Source: Bacillota bacterium
GTDB lineage: Bacteria > Bacillota > UBA4882 > UBA8346
DNA length: 64,000 nucleotides
Assembly: GCA_023435565.1 (NCBI GenBank)
Contig: JAEYRN010000051.1
Location: 1-64,000 of the forward strand
Direction of reading: 5' to 3'
Positions 34,704 to 43,357 of the stretch are shown here, one piece after another (position 1 is the first letter of the stretch; each line of letters starts with the position of its first letter). The notes under the pieces are model-generated. The model was given only the letters and a program-made list of their open reading frames with translations, made no database searches and was not told the DNA's origin. Position numbers and translations under genes: made by a program.

Positions 34704-35921
34704 TCAAGCAGCTGGTTCAATAGTAACTTTAAAACCCATACTTTCTAAACGTTTGACAGAACGCTTCACAGTGGCTTGACGATGGATTTCGTCATAATGA
34801 TTAATTCCTAAATCATGATAGCTTGATTCATCCTTAAGCATATGGTAGATCACAATAAGGATCGCATGGGCAACGGCAACAATTGCTTTGTTCTTACCTC
34901 TTCGGGCAGCGAGACGATGATACATGGTATTGAAATATGTGCCCTTTGTCCTTGAAGCGGAAGTTGCTGCCTGCGTTAACGCTGCTTTTAGCGACATGTT
35001 TCCTTTACGGGTCTTACCGCTTTTACGTTTACCGCCAGTTTCATTATTACCGGGACAAAGCGCTGCCCACGAGGCAAAGTGTTTATCCGTGGGGAACCGA
35101 CTCATATCGATACCCGTTTCGCAAAGAATCTGCTCAGCGTTAGTTCGGGATATTCCGGGAATGCCATCCAGCGCTTCGATGGCTTCCTCAAAAGGGCGCA
35201 TTCGGCTTTCAATCTCTTGACTAAGCTTTTGGATTTGTTCGTTTAAAAAGTCAATATGATGAAGCTGCGTTTCCAACAGCATCTTTTGGTGAGGACCAAT
35301 AAGCCCATTTAATGAGTTCTCTAATAACTCGGTTTTGTTTTTAAGCCTGCCTCGCGCCATTTGCGCCATGGCTTTCGGGTCTTGGTTGCCGGAAATGATA
35401 GCTCTTAGTATGTCTTGACCTGATTTGCCCATAATGTCGGTGGCAACATCACTTAATTTGATGTTAGCTCCTTCGAGAACTTTCTGAATCCGGTTTACTT
35501 CACGAGAACGTTCTTGAGTAAGTTTAGTCCGATAGCGCACTAATTCCCGTAATTCCCGTTGGTCCCGATCCGGAATGAAACTTCCCCGAAGCAAACCGTG
35601 TTGGAGAAGATCCGCGATCCATTCCGAGTCTTTGACATCGGTTTTACGACCCGGAACGTTTTTGATGTGATGAGCATTGACAACTAAGATTTCTATGCCG
35701 GTTGCTTCAAGAATGTTGTAAATAGGTTTCCAGTAGACACCCGTGCTCTCCATGGCGATTGCTTGACAGTTGTTTGCGATTAACCAGTCGGCCATTTCGA
35801 GCAAACTTGCGGTCATGGTTCCAAAAGTTCGGATCTCTTTACCTTTTGGCGTTTTTAAGCAAGCTACAACCGTTTGCTTATGTACGTCCAGACCGGCACA
35901 ATGAGAATACATGATTTCCAT
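34704..35921 (-). CDS. IS110-family transposase (DEDD recombinase)
   Basis: A 405-residue recombinase that moves the element without target duplication. The N-terminal RuvC-like domain has GLDVHKQTV (first Asp), AMESTGVYWKP (Glu) and TDVKDSEWIADLL (the last two acidic residues). The C-terminal transposase_20 domain shows LDGIPGISRTNAEQIL, HFASWAALCPGNNETGGKRKSG and the catalytic-serine region near KAALTQAATSA. The start is chosen at the ATG 35921; a GTT-frame extension of five residues exists. The reading frame is intact, so the element may be active. Confidence 0.92.
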   Translation of the reverse strand: MEIMYSHCAGLDVHKQTVVACLKTPKGKEIRTFGTMTASLLEMADWLIANNCQAIAMESTGVYWKPIYNILEATGIEILVVNAHHIKNVPGRKTDVKDSEWIADLLQHGLLRGSFIPDRDQRELRELVRYRTKLTQERSREVNRIQKVLEGANIKLSDVATDIMGKSGQDILRAIISGNQDPKAMAQMARGRLKNKTELLENSLNGLIGPHQKMLLETQLHHIDFLNEQIQKLSQEIESRMRPFEEAIEALDGIPGISRTNAEQILCETGIDMSRFPTDKHFASWAALCPGNNETGGKRKSGKTRKGNMSLKAALTQAATSASRTKGTYFNTMYHRLAARRGKNKAIVAVAHAILIVIYHMLKDESSYHDLGINHYDEIHRQATVKRSVKRLESMGFKVTIEPAA

Positions 35922-36148
35922 AGCGTTAACCCCCATTCATTACCGGAGTGGCGAATGTCTGTAAAAGATTCTACTTATCGTGCTCCCTTTCGGGGCGACA
36001 TTTCAGTGTGCCTCAATTCGCCAAGGTCAGACTATCTAACGGGCTTCCCGGCACCAAGGAAAAACCGACCTTCTTCGTCCGGCAATGGATAGTTCGATAA
36101 AAACAATTTTCATCCTTTCATGTGCCCCGGCGGGCCGGGGTGGGCGAC
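35922..36148 (-). ncRNA. Candidate bridge-RNA region of the IS110 element
   Basis: IS110-family elements of the IS621 type transcribe a structured bridge RNA from the non-coding end upstream of the transposase. Here about 220 non-coding bases lie in this position. I see local inverted repeats but did not fold the region, so the RNA limits are unknown and the call rests on family knowledge and position. Confidence 0.4.
36125..36140. repeat. GC-rich palindrome at IS/helicase junction
   Basis: CCCCGGC-gg-GCCGGGG, perfect 7-bp arms, immediately before the truncated helicase. Palindromes are known targets for some IS110 elements. Confidence 0.5.
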
Positions 36149-36970
36149 TATCTAGAAATCAGCGGTCTTAGTAAATTGGAGCTACTCTCCCGTCTAATTG
36201 ATTCCTATAATTTTAAATTGTCATTGGTCTTTTGCAATACCAAAAAACGAGTCGACGAACTAACTGCACAACTTCAATCTCGAGGTTACCTAGCTGAAGC
36301 GCTTCATGGAGATCTGAATCAAGTTCAACGTGATCGAGTAATGAGCAAATTTAGAAAGGGCATTATTGATGTTTTAATTGCTACTGATGTGGCAGCGCGT
36401 GGAATTGATGTCAATAATATCGAGGCTGTCTTCAATTATGATCTGCCGAACGATGAAGAATATTATGTGCATAGGATCGGTAGAACCGCGAGGGCCGGCA
36501 AGGCTGGTAAAGCTTTTACACTGGTTTCTGGTAGAGAACTATATAAATTAAAAGAGATCCAACGCTTCACTAAAACTACAATACAATCCTTGAAACCTCC
36601 AACATTAATGGATGTTGAAGAAATTAAAATCAATAAAATAATGGATAGTTTAAAAGTTACCATAGCCAAGGGGCAGTTGAGCAAATACGTGACCTATATT
36701 GAAAAATTACTGGAGAATACCGATTTACCCAATGAACCTAACAACTATTTAACTACGCTAGATTTAGCCGCCGCTTTATTAAAAACAATTGCCGAACAAA
36801 GAAGCAATCCTGAAAACCAGTCTCTTGATTGGGATGATATTAATAATCAACGGGTCAAAAAGAATAACAGAGCTCGATTTCGCCCGACCGGTTCCAGTAA
36901 AGGCCGAAGTCGGAAAGGGCAAAATGAAAACTACGGCAAAAGAAACCAATCCAAAGAATTACTGTTTTGA
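36149..36970 (+). pseudogene. DEAD-box RNA helicase, N-terminal half missing
   Basis: Only the second RecA-like domain and tail of a DeaD/CsdA-type helicase remain. Present are LVFCNTKKRVDEL (motif IV), VLIATDVAARGIDV (motif V) and YVHRIGRTARAG (motif VI), followed by a long linker and a basic C-terminus rich in Arg, Lys and Gly. The Walker A, DEAD and SAT motifs are absent, and no such sequence lies on the other side of the IS110 element. A GTG at 36122 allows an open frame, but it begins inside the IS-proximal palindrome. The insertion was therefore accompanied by a deletion or rearrangement. Confidence 0.85.
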
Positions 36971-37029
36971 GTGGTCGTCAACTTAAGAGAAAATCGCCAG
37001 ATTAGAACCGGATCTATAAAAGAAATAAT

Positions 37030-37551
37030 TTAACGCCATCTAGCATAAAGCTTTGGATTGATTTTACGAAGGTGTTCCAAAAAGGTTTTCTTGCACTTCA
37101 TGTCATTTAATTGCGATAAAAACTTTTTTGGAAACGACCCTTGTTTACGCATGGCATTCGCCGGATCGATCGCTTTAATTTGCCCCTCGGGAGTTACAAG
37201 CACATGAGCCATTCGCGTGTCCAGACGCCTAAATCCCAATCTTTCAAAGGCTAAAAACAATTCGGCCAATTGATGTGATATATCCTCCGTTAAAGGATTA
37301 TGGCGTAGATATTCCTTAAGTCCAACCCCCGGAATGAACTCCCGGATCATATAATCGTCGCCCCACTCGAAAACCTTGGGAAACTGAGGTTCGTTTTTTG
37401 CTTTAAGTAAAATTTCCAGTTCAAGAGGGAGAAATTCTATACGTTTATATATCTTAATACATCGCCAGGGGTTAATCAAATACACCCTGCCCTGGGACCC
37501 TTCGCCTATAAATTGTAAGTTTTCTTCCTTCAAGCCATAGGGTAATGCCAT
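37030..37551 (-). CDS. Protein kinase-like protein (YrzF type)
   Basis: A 173-residue minimal kinase fold. An N-terminal IGEGSQGRVYLI resembles a glycine-rich loop, CIKIYKR carries the usual lysine, IREFIPGVGLKEYL the hinge, and RRLDTRMAHVLVTPEGQIKAIDPANA replaces the catalytic loop and DFG segment. In this last part the usual HRD..N pattern is RLDTRMAH, so activity is uncertain, as in Bacillus YrzF/YbdM relatives. AGGTG precedes the ATG. It converges with the truncated helicase. Confidence 0.75.
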   Translation of the reverse strand: MALPYGLKEENLQFIGEGSQGRVYLINPWRCIKIYKRIEFLPLELEILLKAKNEPQFPKVFEWGDDYMIREFIPGVGLKEYLRHNPLTEDISHQLAELFLAFERLGFRRLDTRMAHVLVTPEGQIKAIDPANAMRKQGSFPKKFLSQLNDMKCKKTFLEHLRKINPKLYARWR

Positions 37552-37642
37552 ACGATCACCTTTTTCAAGTCTTAACCAATATTCATATAGGATATTGTAA
37601 GTAGAACTATCAATAATGGTGATATGACATTAGCCTATAATC

Positions 37643-38134
37643 TTACCGATAATTTCCAAACAGAAGCTCAACCCCATAATCTTTAGTTTTGATAGTTTGA
37701 ATCACCACTTGCAAATCATCACGGTTTTTGCCAGTTACGCGGATCTGGTCTTCCATGATCTGTGCTTGAACTTTAAGGCCTAGCCCTTTAATATCCTTCA
37801 CAATCGCCTTGGCTTTTTCCTGTTCAATACCGTTTTGGATCTTTACTTGTTGCCGTAATGCCCCACCGCTTGCCGCTTCTGCCTTTTCAAAATTAAAATT
37901 TTTTACCGGTACTTTACGGTTTATCAGTTTCGCTTTAAGAATCTCAACGACGCTCCGGAGCTTATAATCGTCATCAGCAAGAATTTTCAGCCCTTCCCCT
38001 TCGATTTCCACTTTCGACTTACTGTCTTTAAAATCATAGCGTTGCCCAATCTCTTTGTTGGTCTGATTCACCGCATTGTCTACCTCTTGCATGTCTACGG
38101 TGGAGTAAATATCAAATGAAGCATCTTTAGCCAT
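37643..38134 (-). CDS. yajQ: YajQ family nucleotide-binding protein
   Basis: A 163-residue protein of the YajQ (UPF0234) family, reported to bind cyclic di-GMP and act with a transcription factor in some bacteria. The start is at 38134, where MAKDASFDIYSTVDMQEVDNAVNQ is the standard N-terminus and AAAAGGGG lies upstream; the longer frame adds 42 non-homologous residues. Other signatures are QRYDFKDSKSKVE and the end DYGVELLFGNYR. Two ferredoxin-like repeats form the fold. Monocistronic by position. Confidence 0.92.
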   Translation of the reverse strand: MAKDASFDIYSTVDMQEVDNAVNQTNKEIGQRYDFKDSKSKVEIEGEGLKILADDDYKLRSVVEILKAKLINRKVPVKNFNFEKAEAASGGALRQQVKIQNGIEQEKAKAIVKDIKGLGLKVQAQIMEDQIRVTGKNRDDLQVVIQTIKTKDYGVELLFGNYR

Positions 38135-38338
38135 TTTTATCCCCTTTTTTATTATTTTTTTTATAATTTTGTTATCGGTTTGTGTTAATCCAAAAAAACC
38201 TAACAATACTTTACTACAAACTAACCGACATGTATATATTGAATTTACTTGCCCCTTCAAAAAATGCTTTTATGTTTAAAGAATAGAAGATAGCCCCAAG
38301 AATACTCATGGCTTAATCTAACTAATAAGCTAAATTAT

Positions 38339-38375
38339 AGAGGTAATCTTTCTAAAATATCGAAATATTACCTCT
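38339..38375. promoter_or_regulatory. Inverted repeat between yajQ and the epimerase gene
   Basis: AGAGGTAAT (38339-38347) and ATTACCTCT (38367-38375) are perfect 9-bp arms 19 bases apart, in the 330-base divergent region. It could be an operator or an RNA hairpin of the epimerase leader. No T-box or other known riboswitch core was seen. Confidence 0.4.
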
Positions 38376-38465
38376 GGGTTTGCTATTATTATAAATTTCC
38401 TTTTTTAATAGGTCGACTTGTATCCGGCTGGTGTAATTAAAAAAACACTTCATGGAGGAATCAAC

Positions 38466-39440
38466 ATGAAAGTCCTATTTATCGGAGGTACCGGAATAAT
38501 AAGCTCCGCTTGTTCCGAGTTGGCTGTTCAAAAAGGAATATCGCTATACCATCTTAATCGAGGTCTAAGCCATCGAAAAATTGAAGGAGTTCATCAGATT
38601 ATAGGCGATATTCGGAATAAAAATGAAGTGAAAGCCGTACTTAAAGACTACACTTTCGATGCAGTAGTAAATTGGATTTGTTTTAACCCGGAACATATAT
38701 CGAATGACTTGGAAATCTTTACGGAAAAGACCGGGCAATACATTTTTATCAGTTCTGCCAGCGCATATCAAAAACCGCCCCAACAATTGCCGATTACCGA
38801 AACAACTCCCCTTGATAATCCTTTTTGGCAATATTCAAGGGATAAAATCGCATGTGAAAGACTGCTAATGGAGGCGTTTGAAAAGATTCAATTTCCGGTC
38901 ACCATTGTTCGACCATCTCATACCTATGATCAAACCTTATTACCCACTGATTGGGGTTATACCGTATTAGACCGTATGAAAAACGGAAAAAAAATTATCA
39001 TTCATGGCGATGGAACTTCCCTCTGGACCTTAACCCATCATCGCGATTTTGCCAAAGGTCTAGTGGGTTTACTAGGAAATAAAAATGCTATCGGCGAAGC
39101 CTTTCACATTACCAGTGATGAACTTTTACCTTGGAATAGAATTTATGAACTGATGGCGCAAGAACTCAGTATTACTTTAAATGCCGTACATATCCCATCC
39201 GATTATATCGCAAAAATTGATCCCAGAATGGAAGGCAGCTTACTGGGGGATAAAGCTCATTCCATGATCTTTGATAACTCCAAGATTAAGAAATTTGTAC
39301 CGGATTTTCAGGCAACTATTAAATTTGCTGATGGAGTAAGAGAAATTATCAAATGGTATGAAAACAACCCTAGCTGGCAGGTTATAGATCCGATAACGGA
39401 TACAATGATAGAGGAAATAATCCAAAAGTATGGAAGTTAA
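38466..39440 (+). CDS. NAD-dependent epimerase/dehydratase family protein
   Basis: A 324-residue extended SDR. The N-terminal MKVLFIGGTGIIS is the NAD(P)-binding motif, DYTFDAVVNWICF follows, and ISSASAYQ gives the catalytic Ser region; the catalytic Y-x-x-x-K is YSRDK. The C-terminal substrate domain includes RPSHTYD and WTLTHHRDFAKGLVGLLGN. The type resembles nucleotide-sugar or isoflavone-reductase-like enzymes, but the substrate is unknown. GGAGG lies 7 bases upstream of the ATG at 38466; the longer frame adds 16 residues. trpB follows 55 bases downstream and may be co-transcribed. Confidence 0.85.
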   Translation: MKVLFIGGTGIISSACSELAVQKGISLYHLNRGLSHRKIEGVHQIIGDIRNKNEVKAVLKDYTFDAVVNWICFNPEHISNDLEIFTEKTGQYIFISSASAYQKPPQQLPITETTPLDNPFWQYSRDKIACERLLMEAFEKIQFPVTIVRPSHTYDQTLLPTDWGYTVLDRMKNGKKIIIHGDGTSLWTLTHHRDFAKGLVGLLGNKNAIGEAFHITSDELLPWNRIYELMAQELSITLNAVHIPSDYIAKIDPRMEGSLLGDKAHSMIFDNSKIKKFVPDFQATIKFADGVREIIKWYENNPSWQVIDPITDTMIEEIIQKYGS

Positions 39441-39495
39441 TTTTTACATTTATAAGACATTTTTAGAATAAAAAAATCGAGAGGAGTTTGTTGAG

Positions 39496-40680
39496 ATGAG
39501 TTTACCGGACAAATCAGGTTTTTTTGGAGATTACGGCGGGCGGTTCGTCCCCGAAAATCTGGTAGGAGTATTGGAAGAGGTCAAACAGGCCTTTTACAAA
39601 TTCAAAGATGATCAGGACTTCCAAAAAGAACTGAACTATTACTACAAATACTTCGTTGGCAGACCAAGTCCATTGTACTATGCGGAACGTTTGACCCGCG
39701 AGCTTGGCGGGGCCAAAATTTATTTGAAACGGGAAGACCTAAACCATATGGGCGCTCATAAGATTAACAACACCATTGGCCAAGTTCTTTTAGCTAAACG
39801 CCTTGGTAAAAAGCGGGTAATTGCCGAAACCGGCGCCGGTCAACACGGAGTGGCTACAGCCACCGCCTGTGCTTTGTTTGAAATGGAATGTATCATTTAC
39901 ATGGGTGAAGAGGACACTCGTCGGCAAGAATTAAATGTATTTAGAATGGAGCTTTTAGGAGCTAAGGTAGTACCTGTTAAGACCGGAACCAGAACCCTAA
40001 AGGACGCTGTCGATGAAGCCCTTGGCGATTTAATCACCAATTATCAGAACACATATTATATGTTAGGTTCGGCTGTTGGTCCTGACCCTTATCCGGAGAT
40101 GGTCAAATTTTTCCAATCAATTATTGGCATCGAAGCTAAACAGCAAATTATGGAGGTAGAAGGTCGACTTCCCGATTATCTCGTGGCTTGTGTCGGAGGT
40201 GGTAGTAATGCCATCGGACTATTTGCTCCCTTTTACAATGACGCTCAGGTAAAAATGGTAGGAGTGGAACCGGCGGGTAAGGGGCTAGATACACCGGATC
40301 ATGCAGCTACCATTTCACTTGGATCTCCCGGAGTAATTCATGGTTTTAAGTGTTACCTACTTCAAGACGTTCAAGGTGAACCCCTACCGGTCTATTCGAT
40401 TGCGGCAGGACTCGACTATCCGGGAGTCGGGCCCGAACACTCCTATTATAAGGATAGTGGCAGGGCCGAATATGTTACAGCTACGGACCAAGAGGCAATC
40501 CAAGCCTTTCTTAAACTTTCGAAGGTAGAAGGAATCATTCCCGCCATTGAAAGTTCCCATGCTATCTTTCATGGTATGAAGCTTGCCGCCGGACTGGATA
40601 AAGATAAAATAATTATTATCAACCTTTCCGGTCGAGGTGATAAAGATGTGGCCGAGATAGCACGAATATTGGGAAGATAA
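39496..40680 (+). CDS. trpB: Tryptophan synthase beta chain
   Basis: A 394-residue PLP enzyme that joins indole (from the alpha chain) and serine to give tryptophan. The PLP lysine lies in HMGAHKINNTIGQ (K89), the phosphate-binding loop is CVGGGSNAIG, and NLSGRGDKDV is the typical end. Its length and features are of TrpB type 1, which normally partners with TrpA. No trpA or other trp gene is nearby, so the gene is detached from the usual operon. GAGGAG precedes the ATG. A good terminator follows. Confidence 0.96.
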   Translation: MSLPDKSGFFGDYGGRFVPENLVGVLEEVKQAFYKFKDDQDFQKELNYYYKYFVGRPSPLYYAERLTRELGGAKIYLKREDLNHMGAHKINNTIGQVLLAKRLGKKRVIAETGAGQHGVATATACALFEMECIIYMGEEDTRRQELNVFRMELLGAKVVPVKTGTRTLKDAVDEALGDLITNYQNTYYMLGSAVGPDPYPEMVKFFQSIIGIEAKQQIMEVEGRLPDYLVACVGGGSNAIGLFAPFYNDAQVKMVGVEPAGKGLDTPDHAATISLGSPGVIHGFKCYLLQDVQGEPLPVYSIAAGLDYPGVGPEHSYYKDSGRAEYVTATDQEAIQAFLKLSKVEGIIPAIESSHAIFHGMKLAAGLDKDKIIIINLSGRGDKDVAEIARILGR

Positions 40681-40701
40681 TTCCGCAATAATAGATAATA
40701 T

Positions 40702-40742
40702 GGGCTGCCCTTATATAAAAACGGGCAACCCATTATTTTTTC
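40702..40742 (+). terminator. Rho-independent terminator after trpB
   Basis: GGGCTGCCC pairs with GGGCAACCC (one G-T or mismatch) across a 12-base AT-rich loop, followed by ATTATTTTTTCT. It lies between convergent genes and may also serve the minus-strand gene. Confidence 0.8.
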
Positions 40743-40762
40743 TATTAGATTTACTTTTCTTA

Positions 40763-43294
40763 TCAGGCAGTAACAATCCTACCTGCAGCCTGGAGGCCTA
40801 GCTTTTCAACAGCTTGTTCCCGCATCTTATATTTCATGATTTTACCTGCGGCGTTCATTGGAAACTCAGTAACAAAATCGATATAGCGTGGTGTTTTGTG
40901 CTTCGCCATGTTTGAACGGACATAATCCTTGAGCTCATCGGCAGTCAAAGTCATTCCGTCCTTCAGGATTACGCAGGCCATAATTTCTTCACCGTATTGT
41001 TTGTCAGGCACTCCGATCACTTGAACATCCCTCACTTTAGGATGAGTATAGATAAAATCTTCAATTTCCTTGGGATAGATATTTTCACCGCCCCGAATAA
41101 TCATATCCTTGATCCGACCGGTTATTTTATAATAGCCGTTCTCATCGCACCTGGCCAAATCTCCGGTATGCAACCATCCATTTTCATCAATAGCGGCAGT
41201 AGTAGCCTCAGGCATTTTATAATAGCCTTTCATGATATTATAACCGCGGGCCACAAATTCACCATCGGTATTGGGAGGTAAATCCTTACCGGTTGCCGGA
41301 TCAACAATCTTACATTCCACGCCGGGCAAAGCGCGACCGACGGTATTGACCCGTAACTCTATGGAATCATCAACACGGCTCTGGGTACAGCCAGGTGATG
41401 ATTCGGTTTGACCAAACACGATCGTAATCTCTTTCATATTCATTTTATCCACTACATTTTGCATTACCTTTACCGGACACGGGCTACCCGCCATAATACC
41501 AGTCCTCATATGGGAGAAATCGGTCTTGGGGAAGTCCTCATGCTCCAGCATAGCGATGAACATAGTGGGAACCCCATGAAAGCAAGTTATCTGCTCTTGA
41601 TTAATACAGGCAAGTGACTGCTTAGGCGAAAAAAAAGGTATCGGAGACATGGTTGTTCCATGGGTCATTGAAGCTGTCATCGCCAACACCATTCCAAAAC
41701 AGTGGAACATCGGCACATGAATCATCATCCGATCAGCGGTGGAAAGGTCCATGCAGTCGCCAATGTTTTTACCGTTATTCACCACATTGTAATGTGTAAG
41801 CATAACCCCTTTAGGGAACCCAGTAGTCCCCGAAGTATATTGCATATTGCAGACATCGTGCCTGTTTATTGAAAGCGCCCGACGATAAACCTCCTCAATC
41901 GGAACCTTTTCGGAAATTGCCATGGCTTCCTCCCATGTCAAGCAGCCTTTTTGCTTTGAGTCTACAGTAATAATATTACGCAAGAAAGGCAGGCGTTTCA
42001 GATGAAGTGGTTTCCCGGCAATAGAGGTTTCCAGCTCGGGGCAGAGTTCCTTTATAATACCAACATAGTCGGAGTCCTTGAACCCGTCAATCATAACTAA
42101 TGTATGCGTATCCGACTGGCGAAGTAAATATTCGGCTTCGTAGATTTTATAAGCCGTATTCACAGTAACCAGAACAGCACCGATTTTGGTAGTCGCCCAG
42201 AAAGTAATGAACCATTGAGGAACATTGGTTGCCCAAATAGCAACATGATCCCCCGGTTTAACACCAAGCGCAATTAATGAGCGGGCAAAGGCATCCACAT
42301 CATCCCGAAACTCCGAGTAGGTCCGAGTATAATCCAAAGTAGTATAACGGAAGGCATATTGATCGGGAAATTCATCGACTATCCGGTCAAGTACTTGAGG
42401 AAAAGTCAGATCAATCAGGGTATCCTTCTCCCAAATATATTTTCCAGTTTTAGCGTTATTATCGAAAAGACGTCCTTTTGAGGCATGCTTTTCAATATAA
42501 CGGCTCATAAAGTTTGCAAAATGAGGAAATACAACACCCGCATCATCAAGATCAGCCGCCCAGCGCTTAACCCATTCCAGTGATACATAACCGTCATAGT
42601 TTATCGAGTGCAGCGCCAGCATTATGTCGTCAACTGGTAAATCGCCTTCACCCATTAGACGATACTGGATTTTACCATTCTCCACAATAGAATCCTTCAT
42701 ATGGACGTACTGAATATAAGCGCCGAGATTTTGTACGGTTTTTCCGGGGGCTTCACTTGCATATCGGTAAGGATGGTGCGTGTCCCATAGAGCGCCAACA
42801 GCATCGCTGGCTAGATGATCAAGAAGTTGGCGTAGTCGGGCAGTATTGGCATAAACACCATTCGTCTCAACTAGTAAGATAACACCCTTTTCTTCGGCAA
42901 TTGGGACCAATCGTTGTAAAGCAGCCAGGACTACCCCATCATCGGCATCATCAGTTGGTTGTGGTTCCAGATCGGCAAGGATACGGACATATGATGCGCC
43001 AAGTTTTGAAGCAAGTATAATATATTCTACAATCTCTTCGTAGTTTTGCTCAGCCTTTTCGGAAAACTTCAGACAACATCCTGATGAAAGACAGGGGATT
43101 TCTAACCGCAATTCGGCAAGTTTCTTTTTAGTCTCCGGTAATTGGCTTTCAGTGAAGGGCTGGGCTTTAACCGCAAATATTTCATCACCCAGACCACGAA
43201 TTTCAATACCGTCAAAGCCAAGGTCCTTTGCCATGGAATATATGTCCGACCAACTAAAATCCGGACAACCAAGGGTTGAAAAAGCAATTTTCAT
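40763..43294 (-). CDS. Fusion of TIM-barrel isomerase (AP endonuclease 2-like) and acyl-CoA ligase
   Basis: An 843-residue two-domain protein. Residues 1-275 form a sugar-phosphate isomerase/epimerase-type TIM barrel: MKIAFSTLGCPDFSW, GFDGIEIRG, the metal-site ETNGVYAN, WDTHHPYRY and YVSLEWVKRW. Residues about 300-840 form an ANL-superfamily adenylating enzyme: YTSGTTGFPKGV (P-loop), VFGQTESSPG, LHTGDLARCDENGYY, GRIKDMIIRGGENIYP and the C-terminal NAAGKIMKYKMRE with the catalytic Lys. It would activate a carboxylic acid to acyl-CoA; the barrel may generate or modify the substrate. The downstream position behind a PutP-type symporter suggests uptake and activation of an organic acid. GGAGGG precedes the ATG. 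Confidence 0.88.
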   Translation of the reverse strand: MKIAFSTLGCPDFSWSDIYSMAKDLGFDGIEIRGLGDEIFAVKAQPFTESQLPETKKKLAELRLEIPCLSSGCCLKFSEKAEQNYEEIVEYIILASKLGASYVRILADLEPQPTDDADDGVVLAALQRLVPIAEEKGVILLVETNGVYANTARLRQLLDHLASDAVGALWDTHHPYRYASEAPGKTVQNLGAYIQYVHMKDSIVENGKIQYRLMGEGDLPVDDIMLALHSINYDGYVSLEWVKRWAADLDDAGVVFPHFANFMSRYIEKHASKGRLFDNNAKTGKYIWEKDTLIDLTFPQVLDRIVDEFPDQYAFRYTTLDYTRTYSEFRDDVDAFARSLIALGVKPGDHVAIWATNVPQWFITFWATTKIGAVLVTVNTAYKIYEAEYLLRQSDTHTLVMIDGFKDSDYVGIIKELCPELETSIAGKPLHLKRLPFLRNIITVDSKQKGCLTWEEAMAISEKVPIEEVYRRALSINRHDVCNMQYTSGTTGFPKGVMLTHYNVVNNGKNIGDCMDLSTADRMMIHVPMFHCFGMVLAMTASMTHGTTMSPIPFFSPKQSLACINQEQITCFHGVPTMFIAMLEHEDFPKTDFSHMRTGIMAGSPCPVKVMQNVVDKMNMKEITIVFGQTESSPGCTQSRVDDSIELRVNTVGRALPGVECKIVDPATGKDLPPNTDGEFVARGYNIMKGYYKMPEATTAAIDENGWLHTGDLARCDENGYYKITGRIKDMIIRGGENIYPKEIEDFIYTHPKVRDVQVIGVPDKQYGEEIMACVILKDGMTLTADELKDYVRSNMAKHKTPRYIDFVTEFPMNAAGKIMKYKMREQAVEKLGLQAAGRIVTA

Positions 43295-43357
43295 TTAATT
43301 CCCTCCTTTAAATCATGGTTTGTCAACAATGACTTTGAGTAATCCAGCCTGAAAAAA

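Larger units (their letters stand above)
34660..36148 (-). mobile_element. IS110-family insertion sequence
   Basis: A transposase gene of the IS110 family with about 220 bases of non-coding DNA on its 5' side and about 40 on its 3' side. Boundaries are not sharply defined because this family lacks terminal inverted repeats; the right limit is set where the helicase homology resumes (about 36149). A GC-rich palindrome (36125-36140) marks that junction. Confidence 0.7.

Noticed and set aside
38135..38465. T-box or tryptophan leader upstream of the epimerase-trpB unit
   Set aside because: No T-box core sequence or Trp-rich leader peptide was found; only a simple inverted repeat.
41408..41617. 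Plus-strand ORF in the ligase fusion gene
   Set aside because: Shadow frame without ribosome site or motif.
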